A stretch of DNA of 64,000 bases from an uncultured Collinsella sp. (GTDB lineage Bacteria > Actinomycetota > Coriobacteriia > Coriobacteriales > Coriobacteriaceae). Positions 16,450 to 25,133 of this stretch are shown piece after piece (position 1 is the stretch's first letter; each line of letters begins with the position of its first letter). The notes under the pieces were generated by a model. That model saw nothing but the letters and a program-made list of their open reading frames with translations, made no database searches and was not told the DNA's origin. The stretch is taken from positions 62,001-126,000 of the forward strand of contig CAKUOD010000001.1 of NCBI GenBank assembly GCA_934668695.1, given 5' to 3'. A program made the position numbers and the translations under genes.

Positions 16450-17289
16450 GTGATTGATTCGGAACAGCTTAAACAACGTGTAGTCAAGGCCGTGGACGAG
16501 ATTCGCGCCACCAACCCAATGGCGGGCTCCATCACCAACACGGTGACGATCGACTTTGTCGCCAACGCACAGCTCGCCGTGGGCGGTTCGGCCGCCATGG
16601 TCTATCTGCCAGACGAGGGCGAGGCACTCGTTGCCGGCGGCGGTGCCATCTATCTCAACATGGGCACGCTCTTCCCCATCTACGAGCAGACGATTCCCCG
16701 CGCGGCCAAGGCGGCACACGACGCCGGCAAGCCCTGGGTGCTCGACCCGGTGGGCCTGGGCATCGGCAGCCTGCGCACCCAGCTGGTAAACGAGCTCAAG
16801 CAGTACAAGCCCGCCATCGTGCGCGGCAACGCCTCCGAGATCATCGCGCTTGCCGGCCTGTGGGGTCTTGAGGGCGAGGCAGCCGATCTGAGCCGCGTGC
16901 GCGGTGTCGATACCACCGACACGGTCGATGCCGCCCGCGATGCCGCCGTGGCGCTCGCCCGCTACACTGGCGGCGCCGTAGTGGTCTCGGGCGAAGTCGA
17001 CCTAATCACCGACGGCACGACCGTGGCCAAGTCCCACGGCGGCAGCCCGCTCATGTCGAAGATCACCGGTTGTGGCTGCTCGCAGGGCGGCGTGCTGGCT
17101 GTGTACGCCTGCGCTGCCGATCCGTTTACGGCAGCCATCTGTGGCACCGCCGTCTACAACGTTGCCGGCACGCGTGCCGCCGCTGTCGCCGATGCCCCGG
17201 CAAGCTTTAAGGTCGCCTTTATCGATGAGCTCTACCGCGCGGCCGCCCAAGACATCGCCGATAACCAACTCGAGCTCGAGGAGGCATAA
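16450..17289 (+). CDS. thiM: Hydroxyethylthiazole kinase
   Basis: 279 residues from a GTG at 16450, with AAGGAGG 8 bases upstream. ITNTVTIDFVANAQLAVGGS (substrate site), VLDPVGLG, VRGNASEI and the C-terminal TGCGCSQGG (ATP and catalytic Cys) define ThiM. It phosphorylates 4-methyl-5-(2-hydroxyethyl)thiazole for thiamine salvage. First gene of the thiM, thiamine-binding protein, thiE operon under the TPP riboswitch. An in-frame reading from 16351 runs through the terminator and is not a credible start. Confidence 0.95.
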   Translation: MIDSEQLKQRVVKAVDEIRATNPMAGSITNTVTIDFVANAQLAVGGSAAMVYLPDEGEALVAGGGAIYLNMGTLFPIYEQTIPRAAKAAHDAGKPWVLDPVGLGIGSLRTQLVNELKQYKPAIVRGNASEIIALAGLWGLEGEAADLSRVRGVDTTDTVDAARDAAVALARYTGGAVVVSGEVDLITDGTTVAKSHGGSPLMSKITGCGCSQGGVLAVYACAADPFTAAICGTAVYNVAGTRAAAVADAPASFKVAFIDELYRAAAQDIADNQLELEEA

Positions 17290-17292
17290 GCC

Positions 17293-17634
17293 ATGTCCGA
17301 GCCCGCAACCAATGCCGGCATGAACACGCTCGTCGCCGTGGCCATCGCCCCGTGCGGCACCGGCGATGAGCTGTCCGCCGAGGTCGCCGAGGTCGTGCGC
17401 GTCATTCGCGAGAGCGGCCTTCCCAACCGCACCACCTCGATGTTCACCGAGATCGAGGGCGACTGGGACGAGGTCATGCAGGTCGTACGCGACGCCACCT
17501 TTGTACTGGCAAACAAGGGCATCCGCACCGAAGTTGTGCTCAAGGCAGATATTCGCCCCGGTTTTACCGACACCATGAACGGCAAGCTCGAGCGCATGGA
17601 AGCGCAAATCAAGAAGCAGGAGGAAGCACGATGA
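17293..17634 (+). CDS. MTH1187-type thiamine-binding protein
   Basis: 113 residues, with the compact ferredoxin-like fold pattern of the MTH1187/YkoF family: VAVAIAPCGTGDELSAEVAEV, then TTSMFTEIEGDWDEVMQV. It starts 3 bases after the thiM stop and overlaps thiE by ATGA, so translation is coupled. Family members bind thiamine or its parts in the cytosol. The location between two salvage enzymes supports a role in carrying or buffering the hydroxymethylpyrimidine or thiazole moiety; that role is inferred. Confidence 0.85.
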   Translation: MSEPATNAGMNTLVAVAIAPCGTGDELSAEVAEVVRVIRESGLPNRTTSMFTEIEGDWDEVMQVVRDATFVLANKGIRTEVVLKADIRPGFTDTMNGKLERMEAQIKKQEEAR

Positions 17635-18326
17635 GCATCCGCGACAACCTCGATATCTCGGCCTATCTGGTGCTCGGCCCCGAAAACACGCTCGGTCGCC
17701 CCGTGGGCGATGTGGTGGCCCAGGCGCTCGACGCCGGCTTTACCTGCATCCAGGTGCGCTCCAAGGTGGCAAGCGCGCGCGAGATCATCGCGCTGACGGA
17801 CGATGCCGCGCAGGCTATCGCCCAAGCCGGCAAGACCGGTCAGGTCGCGCTGCTCATCGACGACCGCCTGGATTGCGTGCTTGCCGCGCGCGAACAGGGC
17901 ATTGCCGTCGACGGCGTGCACGTGGGCCAGAGCGACATTCCCGTCGAGGTCTGCCGCAAGCTTCTGGGCCCCGATGCCATCGTGGGCCTTTCGGCCCGCT
18001 GCGAGGAGATGCTCGAGTACGTCAAGACCGCCGACATGAGCCTGGTCGACTACCTGGGCATCGGCCCGCTCCACGAGACCGAGACCAAGCGCGACTGCGG
18101 ACGTGCGGCCGACGGTTCCATCATCACCAAGAGCTTTGAGGACCTGGCCGCACTCCACGCGGCAAGCCCCGTGCCCATCGTGGTGGGCGGCGGCGTTAAA
18201 ACAGCCGACTTGCCGCAGCTTAAGGCCACCGGCGTCGATGGCTTCTTTGTGGTGAGCGCCGTCTGCAGCGCCGATGATCCCTACGCCGCGGCCAAGGAGC
18301 TTGTCGACACCTGGCAGCAGGCATAG
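17631..18326 (+). CDS. thiE: Thiamine phosphate synthase
   Basis: 231-residue TIM-barrel enzyme. IQVRSK replaces the more usual QLREK at strand 2; LLIDDRLDCVLA, GVHVGQSDIP, YLGIGPLHETETKRDCG and VVGGGVK match the diphosphate and thiazole-phosphate sites. AGGAGG precedes the ATG, which overlaps the upstream stop. It joins HMP-PP and thiazole phosphate to thiamine phosphate. No thiC, thiG or thiD is present in the window, so this operon serves salvage. Confidence 0.93.
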   Translation: MSIRDNLDISAYLVLGPENTLGRPVGDVVAQALDAGFTCIQVRSKVASAREIIALTDDAAQAIAQAGKTGQVALLIDDRLDCVLAAREQGIAVDGVHVGQSDIPVEVCRKLLGPDAIVGLSARCEEMLEYVKTADMSLVDYLGIGPLHETETKRDCGRAADGSIITKSFEDLAALHAASPVPIVVGGGVKTADLPQLKATGVDGFFVVSAVCSADDPYAAAKELVDTWQQA

Positions 18327-18370
18327 ACATAGGCCGAGCAGCTGATTCGCAATCTCATATCTTCAATAGC

Positions 18371-18416
18371 GGAAAACGCATCCCGGTTCGAACGTCCATT
18401 CCGGGATGCGCTTTCC
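18371..18416. terminator. Bidirectional terminator between thiE and the patatin gene
   Basis: GGAAAACGCATCCCGG (18371-18386) pairs with CCGGGATGCGCTTTCC (18401-18416) with one mismatch, lying between convergent genes. Confidence 0.75.
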
Positions 18417-18427
18417 GTATGCGACCC

Positions 18428-19297
18428 TTACCCCGCCAGATACGCTTCCAACGCCGGCAAAGTCGCCTCCGCATCGTGGCGGCCGACCTGGTAGATGCGC
18501 TCGAGCTCATCCGGTTCGCGGCACAGCGACGGCACCTTCACCGATTCGCTCGGTCGCACCACAAAGACCTCGCCGGCAGCCTCGCGACGCGCCAGGTCAT
18601 CGAGCGTGGCATTGTAGACCTCATGCCGATGCTCAAGCGCTGCAACAAACTCCGGGTAGTGACGGAACACGCGACGCAGCATGGGCATCACGCTGTTAGG
18701 CTGCTTCACAAAGCCCGCCGGCTGCGTGAGCACCACGATATTGCGGTCATACCCCTGCGCAAACAGCCATGCGCTGGGGATAGAATCAGCCACGCCACCA
18801 TCCAGATACTTATGCCCGCCAATAGCAACGGGACGCGTCGCCACAGGAATAGCAGACGACGCCCGGATCCACTCGATATCGCGCTCGTCGCCATACGGCA
18901 AATCGTGATAGACAGCCTTGCCCGTCTCGATATCGGTACACACGCACGTAAATCGCATGGGGCAGGCGCGATACGCTTCCAAGTCGATGGGATCGCGCTC
19001 GATAGGCACCTCATGATAGGCAAAATCGGCATTGAACATATCGCCGGTTCGCAGCCAGCTGGTCACGCCCGCATAGCGCTTGTCGGCACAATAGGCCTTG
19101 TTGTAACGAATGGCACGGCCGATCTGGCGCGATTTAAAGTTGTAGCCAAACGCCGCGCCCGCCGAGACACCCACCATATGGTCGCAGGTCAAACCGTGCT
19201 CCATCCAAGCGTCGAGCACGCCCGCCGTATACATACCGCGGTAGCCGCCTCCCTCGAGCGCAAGCCCCACCGTGCGCGTCGTATCCGGCTGTGCCAT
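18428..19297 (-). CDS. Patatin-like phospholipase (RssA/YjjU type)
   Basis: 289 residues from ATG 19297 (CGGAGA upstream). LALEGGGYRGMYTAGVLDA supplies the oxyanion-hole Gly-rich loop, GVSAGA the Ser nucleophile (GxSxG), and YLDGGVADSIP the catalytic Asp (DG[GA]). No signal peptide, so cytosolic. Expected to be a lipid acyl hydrolase; bacterial relatives of YjjU type have poorly known substrates. The usual length for the family is 280-300. Confidence 0.88.
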   Translation of the reverse strand: MAQPDTTRTVGLALEGGGYRGMYTAGVLDAWMEHGLTCDHMVGVSAGAAFGYNFKSRQIGRAIRYNKAYCADKRYAGVTSWLRTGDMFNADFAYHEVPIERDPIDLEAYRACPMRFTCVCTDIETGKAVYHDLPYGDERDIEWIRASSAIPVATRPVAIGGHKYLDGGVADSIPSAWLFAQGYDRNIVVLTQPAGFVKQPNSVMPMLRRVFRHYPEFVAALEHRHEVYNATLDDLARREAAGEVFVVRPSESVKVPSLCREPDELERIYQVGRHDAEATLPALEAYLAG

Positions 19298-19621
19298 GTG
19301 ACCATCTCCGTTCCTGCGTTTTAAAACGGAACAAGTATACCCGTCAACATATATCGACTCAGTCGCATTTTCATCGAACATCGCATCGTCGCGCTACCGC
19401 TTGGCGAATAGTAGCCGCCCACAGCATGGACACCCATATATAATTGCGTACTGTTGTTTACACTACTCAGCAGTTATCAACAGCGAACATTAGCCGGCAA
19501 AGTAACTCAACAACGCAGCAAGGCGGGGGCCTGGATACACGCAAGGCGCCGAGCAACGACGCGTGTACACTACGAGCTCGCCCGACGCCATCCGCCCCGA
19601 CCCCAGAAAGCCACTTACAAC
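19298..19621. promoter_or_regulatory. 324-base intergenic region ahead of the GGDEF/EAL gene
   Basis: Divergent promoter space for the patatin gene and the large signalling gene. The only clear element I see is TATAAT at 19439-19444 preceded by CCCATA, without a good -35 box at 17 bases. I searched for a c-di-GMP (GEMM) aptamer and did not find its consensus. Open reading continues in the downstream frame through part of this stretch but has no ribosome site. Confidence 0.35.
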
Positions 19622-22339
19622 ATGGACACCGTCAGCAATTACACCGAAACGCTCGAAAAGACCGTCCGTGACCTTCTCGAGCGTCAGGATGATCTGATTA
19701 GGACGGCCTTTACCGACCAGCTCACCGGACTTGGCAACCGCGGCGGCTTTACCCGTTCCCTAGAGGAAATCTGGGAGCAGGAACTGCCCGTGACCATGGC
19801 GTTTATCGACATCGATAACCTTAAGCACTGCAACGACGTCTTTGGGCATGACGAGGGCAACCGCTATATCTTGCAGGTAAGTCTCTATCTCAAGCTGTAT
19901 ATGAAGGTGGACGAGGCGGCGTTTCGCATAGGCGGCGACGAGTTTGCCATCCTGTCTACGATTGCGACCGAGGACGACCTCGCCGAGCGCCTGGAACACT
20001 GCCGAACGGTCCTACTCAAAAACAACGATTCCGAGATGCCTCACTCGTTTAGCTACGGAGTGTCGCACGCCGACCCCGCCCTGGGTGAAGTCTCCAATCG
20101 CATGACACTCGATGCCGACCATCGCATGTACGACTACAAGCTACGCCATGCCATGCATCTTGATCGACGCAATATCGCGCAAGTCCACACCGACGACTTC
20201 GAAATAAGCGATCGCGTTTTTGACGCCTTTTCGATGCTCAACGAAGGCCGTTATTGCTTTATCGAGAACTTGGACAAACATCGCACTCTTTGGTCACAAG
20301 GCGCCCTGCGCGATCTCGGTCTTCCTTCTGAGCATGTAGACAACTGCCACGATTACTGGAAAACGCGCGTCCACCCCGATGACCTCGAGGCCTACATCAA
20401 CGACATCGACCAAATCTATAATGGCTCCAAACACCGCCGCGTCATGCAGTACCGCATGCGCAATGCCGCGGGCGACTACGTCCTCTGCCGCGCTCGCGGG
20501 TTTCGCATCGACGGCGACGGAAATACCCCCTCGCTCTATGTCGGCGAACTTGTTAACCACTCACTCGCCGAGACCGTTGACGCCGCCACGGGCCTCGGAA
20601 CGCAGCGTATGCTGATCAACGCTATCGATGCCTGCCGTCGCGACCGTTGCGAGACGGGGCTTATAGCGGTCCGCGTTTGTGGCACGGCAAAGTTCAACGA
20701 GCTCTACGGGGCCGAGGCTGTCGACAACATGCTCGCCGAATACGCAGGCCGCATGTTATCGATCACCCGCGGCAGAAGTCGCGTCTTCCGCTCGCGAAAC
20801 GCCCAGTTCGTCGTGCTCAGCAACGATCTGGACCACGAGGCATTCGAGCAACTGACCCATCATCTTAAAGAGGCCGTTTTCGCTCCTGTTCGAATCGCGA
20901 ACGACACCATTACCCCCGTCTGTCTTGTCGTCCCGGCCTTTTACGAGCGCTTAATCAATCAAGCGACCGCTGTTTTAGGCGAACTCGACCGTCGTCTTCG
21001 CGCCGCCGGCGGGCTTGCCCCCAACGACAGCCTCCCCATACCCGAAATTGAGCGTAAAAGCGCCGTCGCCGAACGCATCGATACGCTCACGGGCCTCTAT
21101 CGACCCAGCGAGTTTATGCGGCGCGCCAACGCATTTCTGAGGACAGGGCGCGACGGCGCTTGGTGTATCGCCACCGTCGACATGGGTCATATGCGACTGT
21201 TTAACGAATGGCGCGGACAGGCCGAGGGCGACCGCGTGCTCGCCGATGTGGGCACGGTCCTCAAAGACATCGAGAATGCCGAGATGGGCGTCGCAGGATA
21301 CTGGGGCCAAGACGACTTTTGCATTCTCATCCCCTTTGAGCACGACACCGTCCATCAAATCTATAACCGCGTTCGCGCCGCCGTGGCCAAGCATGATGAC
21401 GGCGTGGGTTTCTGGCCGTCCATGGGCGTTTGCCCCATCGACCCCAACGAGGAAATCACCATCGACGCGCAGGCCAAGGCCATGTTTACCAATCGGCGCG
21501 CAAAAAACGACTTTAAGGAGCGTGTCGCCATTTTCCGCCCCGAGGAGTACGAGCGCGAAACCGCGTTCCACCGCACGCTGACCGAATTCCAGTATGCGTT
21601 CTCAAACGGCCGCATTACCTACTACCTGCAGCCCCAGGTCGACATGGAAACTGGCGAGATCGTTGGCGCCGAGGCGCTCACGCGCTGGATTGGCAAGGAC
21701 GGTTCCCTCATTTCGCCTGTAACGTTTATCCCCGCACTCGAGGAAAGCGGCTTTGTAGTGACGCTCGACAAGTACATTTGGCAGGGCGTCGCCTCGTGGC
21801 TGCGCGAGCGCATCGACCGGGGGCTTCGCGTGGTTCCGATCTCGCTCAATGTGTCGCGCGTGGATATCCTTGCCTGCGACGTTGCCGAACATATGGGAGC
21901 ACTTGCCGCCCAATACAACCTACCGCCCGAACTCATGCGCATCGAGATCACCGAGACAGCCTATACGGGAGAATCCGAGGCCGTGGATAAACTGACTGCC
22001 GACCTGCACACCCGCGGCTTCTCAACCTATATGGACGACTTTGGCACCGGCCAGTCCACGCTCGCGATGCTCAAGAACGTCAACGTCGACGTCATCAAGC
22101 TTGACCGCACGTTTGTTCCCGCCGACGGAGATCAAGGCCGCAGCGCGCAAATCATTACATCAATGCTCGATATGGCGCAGTCGCTCCATCTGCCCGTCGT
22201 GGTCGAAGGCGTCGAGACAAATGAGCAGGCGAACATGCTACGACAGATGGGCGCCCGCTACGCTCAGGGCTTCCTCTACTACCGCCCCATGCCGGCGAAT
22301 GATTTTGAGGCATTGCTCGATGGTGGCAATAACAACTGA
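19622..22339 (+). CDS. GGDEF-PAS-GGDEF-GGDEF-EAL cyclic-di-GMP signalling protein
   Basis: About 905 residues from ATG 19622 (weak AGAAAG upstream; the frame is open from 19454, so the start is uncertain). Domain order: intact GGDEF (FRIGGDEFAIL, about residue 100), PAS-like region (VHPDDLEAYINDIDQIYNG), a second GGDEF fold with the signature lost (SRNAQFVVLS), a third with GQDDF in place of GGDEF, then EAL. The EAL part keeps GAEALTRW, ISLNVSR, RIEITE, DDFGTGQS, IKLDR, VVEGVE and QGFLYYRP, all metal and catalytic residues. So one synthase-competent and one phosphodiesterase-competent domain are predicted. No membrane segment. No RxxD inhibitory site precedes the first GGDEF. Confidence 0.9.
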   Translation: MDTVSNYTETLEKTVRDLLERQDDLIRTAFTDQLTGLGNRGGFTRSLEEIWEQELPVTMAFIDIDNLKHCNDVFGHDEGNRYILQVSLYLKLYMKVDEAAFRIGGDEFAILSTIATEDDLAERLEHCRTVLLKNNDSEMPHSFSYGVSHADPALGEVSNRMTLDADHRMYDYKLRHAMHLDRRNIAQVHTDDFEISDRVFDAFSMLNEGRYCFIENLDKHRTLWSQGALRDLGLPSEHVDNCHDYWKTRVHPDDLEAYINDIDQIYNGSKHRRVMQYRMRNAAGDYVLCRARGFRIDGDGNTPSLYVGELVNHSLAETVDAATGLGTQRMLINAIDACRRDRCETGLIAVRVCGTAKFNELYGAEAVDNMLAEYAGRMLSITRGRSRVFRSRNAQFVVLSNDLDHEAFEQLTHHLKEAVFAPVRIANDTITPVCLVVPAFYERLINQATAVLGELDRRLRAAGGLAPNDSLPIPEIERKSAVAERIDTLTGLYRPSEFMRRANAFLRTGRDGAWCIATVDMGHMRLFNEWRGQAEGDRVLADVGTVLKDIENAEMGVAGYWGQDDFCILIPFEHDTVHQIYNRVRAAVAKHDDGVGFWPSMGVCPIDPNEEITIDAQAKAMFTNRRAKNDFKERVAIFRPEEYERETAFHRTLTEFQYAFSNGRITYYLQPQVDMETGEIVGAEALTRWIGKDGSLISPVTFIPALEESGFVVTLDKYIWQGVASWLRERIDRGLRVVPISLNVSRVDILACDVAEHMGALAAQYNLPPELMRIEITETAYTGESEAVDKLTADLHTRGFSTYMDDFGTGQSTLAMLKNVNVDVIKLDRTFVPADGDQGRSAQIITSMLDMAQSLHLPVVVEGVETNEQANMLRQMGARYAQGFLYYRPMPANDFEALLDGGNNN

Positions 22340-22397
22340 TACGCTCGCGCGCAAAACGCCACCGCCGAAGGGGGCATTTGTCTCCATTAGCTAACTT

Positions 22398-22428
22398 ATA
22401 TCCCCAATTCAAACCGAATTGGGGATAT
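22398..22428. terminator. Hairpin between the two GGDEF genes
   Basis: Perfect 13-bp arms ATATCCCCAATTC and GAATTGGGGATAT with loop AAACC. No T run follows, so it may be an mRNA processing or stability hairpin, an operator, or a weak terminator. Confidence 0.5.
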
Positions 22429-22466
22429 GATACAAACCGTTGTTCTGCCCAAGGAGGTTATTCATC

Positions 22467-23996
22467 ATGAACGAGTCATACCGCTTGGGCGAGCAATCGA
22501 TTATTGCCTATCTTCAGCGACTTGCGAATGGTGTCTCGACCGCCGAACTCGATGTTTCCGCGCTGCCTGCTGAGCTACGCGCCGTTGGTGAGCAACTGCA
22601 AAAGACGCATGCCATCCTGCAACAAGAGCGCCAGCTGCTTGAGTGCAACGCCTATATCGATCCGCTCACCAACTTGGGCAACCGCGGCGGACTCGACCGT
22701 CACGTCGAGCAGCTCTGGCGCAAAGGCGACCCCTTCACCTGCGCCTATATTGACATCGACCATCTCAAGCATTGCAATGATAGGTTTGGCCACGCCGAAG
22801 GCAATCGCTATATTCTGAGCATCTGCCGCACGCTCTCCGAAACCATGGAGCACGATGAGATGCTGTTCCGCATCGGTGGAGACGAGTTTATGCTTATCTC
22901 GCTCTCCGCAAACGAGACTGAACTCGAGCAGCGCTTGGAGCAGGTACGTGCCGGGCTGATCGAGGCGAGCTCAGGTGGCAAGGCGCCCATGATCGCCAGT
23001 TTTAGTTTTGGTTGCTCGCACGTCGACCCGCTTGCAGGCGATACGCGTCGCCAGATGACGATGGATGCCGATCGCAAAATGTATCGCTATAAGCTTATGC
23101 ATCGTGTGCAGCAACCGAAAGACAATGACGTGCCACAACACCCAATCGTCGATCGGCTTCCCTGCAACGACCGGGTGTTCCAAGCGATCTCCATGAGCTC
23201 TGAGACGCGCTATCCGTTCATCCTTAACCTCGATACGGGCGAATCGCAATGGTCGGTTAACGCCGTGCGCGATTTTGACCTGCCCTCCCAGCACCCTTTT
23301 AACTCGGTCGATATGTGGCTTGCTCGCGTCCACCCCGAGGACCGCGGCAACGTACGCGCCGAGCTCGACATGGTGATAAACGGCACGTGGCACTTCCACT
23401 ACATGCAGTACCGCGTTATGGATGCTACCGGAGCGTACGCGCTTTGCGACTGCACGGGCTACCGCTTGGACGGCACCGATACCGAGCCTAACATGTACGT
23501 GGGCATGATTATCAACCGCAGCTTGGCAGATACGACCGACTCGGTAACGGGTCTGGGCGATGTCCACGCCCTGGTCAACGCTATCGGAGAGATGCGCCGC
23601 GTGCCGCGCGAGGCTGGCTTTATTGCCATTAAGGTCGACGATATCGCCGAGGTCAATGCCCGCTTTGGATTCGATGCAGGCGACCGCGTGCTCGCCGAAA
23701 GCGCCGCCTGCCTCATGGATTGTTCGCGTGGCAAGGGCCGCCTGTTCCGCTCAACAGGACCGACATTCGTGGCGCTTTTCGACGACCTTGATCCCGAAGA
23801 GACCAACGCGATTGCAGAGGAGATCGAGCGGTTCCTGGGTTCGCCTGTGCTCATCGGATCGCTTGAATACCAGCCGCCCATTCGCGTGGCTACGCTTCAT
23901 CTGGACGCCGTCGACCGACAGCCCGTTTCCATTTTGAATGAACTCAAAGCGTTGCTCGGGAAAGCCGTGCAGGTGCCAGGTACCAAACTGGATTAG
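22467..23996 (+). CDS. GGDEF-PAS-degenerate GGDEF diguanylate cyclase
   Basis: 509 residues from ATG 22467, with AAGGAGG 9 bases upstream. The first GGDEF is intact (NLGNRGGLDRH, YIDIDHLKHCNDRFGH, FRIGGDEFMLI). A PAS-like region follows (VHPEDRGNVRAELDMVINGTW), then a second GGDEF fold whose signature is lost (GRLFRSTGPTFVALF). The layout copies the first 490 residues of the upstream neighbour, so the pair arose by duplication, with EAL gained or lost. No RxxD inhibitory site and no membrane helix. Predicted cytosolic c-di-GMP synthase tuned by the PAS and the pseudo-GGDEF. Confidence 0.9.
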   Translation: MNESYRLGEQSIIAYLQRLANGVSTAELDVSALPAELRAVGEQLQKTHAILQQERQLLECNAYIDPLTNLGNRGGLDRHVEQLWRKGDPFTCAYIDIDHLKHCNDRFGHAEGNRYILSICRTLSETMEHDEMLFRIGGDEFMLISLSANETELEQRLEQVRAGLIEASSGGKAPMIASFSFGCSHVDPLAGDTRRQMTMDADRKMYRYKLMHRVQQPKDNDVPQHPIVDRLPCNDRVFQAISMSSETRYPFILNLDTGESQWSVNAVRDFDLPSQHPFNSVDMWLARVHPEDRGNVRAELDMVINGTWHFHYMQYRVMDATGAYALCDCTGYRLDGTDTEPNMYVGMIINRSLADTTDSVTGLGDVHALVNAIGEMRRVPREAGFIAIKVDDIAEVNARFGFDAGDRVLAESAACLMDCSRGKGRLFRSTGPTFVALFDDLDPEETNAIAEEIERFLGSPVLIGSLEYQPPIRVATLHLDAVDRQPVSILNELKALLGKAVQVPGTKLD

Positions 23997-24070
23997 CACC
24001 GCGCCCACACCGCCTCCCCCATCGTGCGATAATCCTCTGCAGAAGTCACCAACAGCAGAGGGAGTTTGTG

Positions 24071-24694
24071 ATGAAGGTTCTTTTGGTCAATGGCAGCCCC
24101 AAGGCAAACGGCAACACCGCTCGCGCGCTTGCCGAAGTCGCCGAGCAATTACACGCCGAGGGTATCGACAGCGAGGTATTCCAACTGGGCGCCAAGCCCA
24201 TCCGCGACTGCATCGGCTGCGGTCAGTGCGCCAAGCTTGGCGGTCGATGCACCTTTGATGACGACGTGGTAAACGAGCTCATTGCCACCGCCGAGCAGGC
24301 CGACGGTTTTGTCTTTGGCTCCCCCGTCTACTATGCGCATCCCAGCGGACGCATCCTCTCGGCCCTCGACCGCGCATTCTATGCCGGCAGCAAGGCCTTT
24401 GCGCACAAACCCGGCGCCGCGGTCGCCGTCGCCCGTCGCGGCGGCACGTCGACCACCTTCGACGTGCTCAACAAATACTTCACTATCAACCAGATGCCCG
24501 TGGTGGCCTCCACGTACTGGAACAACGTCTTTGGCGCTGCGCCGGGCGAGGCCGCCCAGGACGCCGAGGGCCTTGCTACCATGCGAAACATCGGTAAAAA
24601 CATGGCATGGCTTCTGCGTTGCATCGAGGCAGGCAAGGCTGCCGGCATCGATGCCCCCGAGGCCGATCGCGAGCGCACCAACTTTATCAGGTAG
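24071..24694 (+). CDS. Flavodoxin-like NAD(P)H-dependent FMN reductase
   Basis: 207 residues. LLVNGSPKANGNTARAL is the FMN phosphate loop, and GSPVYYAHPSGR is the second flavin contact typical of the NADPH-dependent FMN reductase / iron-sulfur flavoprotein group. CIGCGQCAKLGGRC near residue 45 gives closely spaced cysteines that could hold an FeS cluster, as in iron-sulfur flavoproteins. AGAGGGAG precedes the start; a GTG at 24068 is an equivalent option. The electron partner is unknown. The ArsC-like gene follows 11 bases later. Confidence 0.85.
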   Translation: MKVLLVNGSPKANGNTARALAEVAEQLHAEGIDSEVFQLGAKPIRDCIGCGQCAKLGGRCTFDDDVVNELIATAEQADGFVFGSPVYYAHPSGRILSALDRAFYAGSKAFAHKPGAAVAVARRGGTSTTFDVLNKYFTINQMPVVASTYWNNVFGAAPGEAAQDAEGLATMRNIGKNMAWLLRCIEAGKAAGIDAPEADRERTNFIR

Positions 24695-24705
24695 AACGGC
24701 GGAAC

Positions 24706-25047
24706 ATGAATATCCAGATTTTTGGTACCAAAAAGTCCTTCGATACTAAGAAGGCTCAGCGCTTCTTTAAGGAGCGCCGTATTAAGGTGCAGTTTATCGA
24801 CCTTAAGGAAAAGGAGATGAGCAAGGGCGAGCTCACGAGCGTGATGCAGGCGGTCGGCGGCATCGACAAGCTGCTCAATCCCAAGGCCAAGGACGAGGAG
24901 ACGCTCGCGCTCATCCAGCACCTCACCCCTAGTCAGCGCTTCGACAAGTTGCTCGAGAACCAGCAGGTTCTAGCCGAGCCCATCGTGCGCAACGGCAAAA
25001 AGGCCACCGTCGGCTATTGCCCCGATGTATGGGGAGCCTGGGAGTAG
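24706..25047 (+). CDS. ArsC/Spx-family thioredoxin-fold protein lacking the usual Cys
   Basis: 113 residues matching the arsenate reductase/YffB/Spx fold: IQIFGTKKSFDTKKAQRFF, then LDE-like middle, ending in PIVRNGKKATVGY as in ArsC and YffB. In family members the first loop carries CxxT/CDT (for example GIPNCDT); here the Cys position reads Ser (GTKKSFDT). It therefore probably is not an arsenate reductase. It is likely co-transcribed with the upstream flavin reductase (11-base gap). GGCGGA is a modest ribosome site. Confidence 0.8.
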   Translation: MNIQIFGTKKSFDTKKAQRFFKERRIKVQFIDLKEKEMSKGELTSVMQAVGGIDKLLNPKAKDEETLALIQHLTPSQRFDKLLENQQVLAEPIVRNGKKATVGYCPDVWGAWE

Positions 25048-25133
25048 CCTGTGTTATTTGCCGGCGCGTGGGTATAAGAGCAGGCGTTTGGCATAAGATT
25101 TAACTGTAAGCCATGTCTAACAAAGGAGGGCAC

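Noticed and set aside
19298..19621. Possible c-di-GMP riboswitch ahead of the GGDEF/EAL gene
   Set aside because: The GEMM conserved segments are not present in order; only isolated ACGCAA-like words occur.
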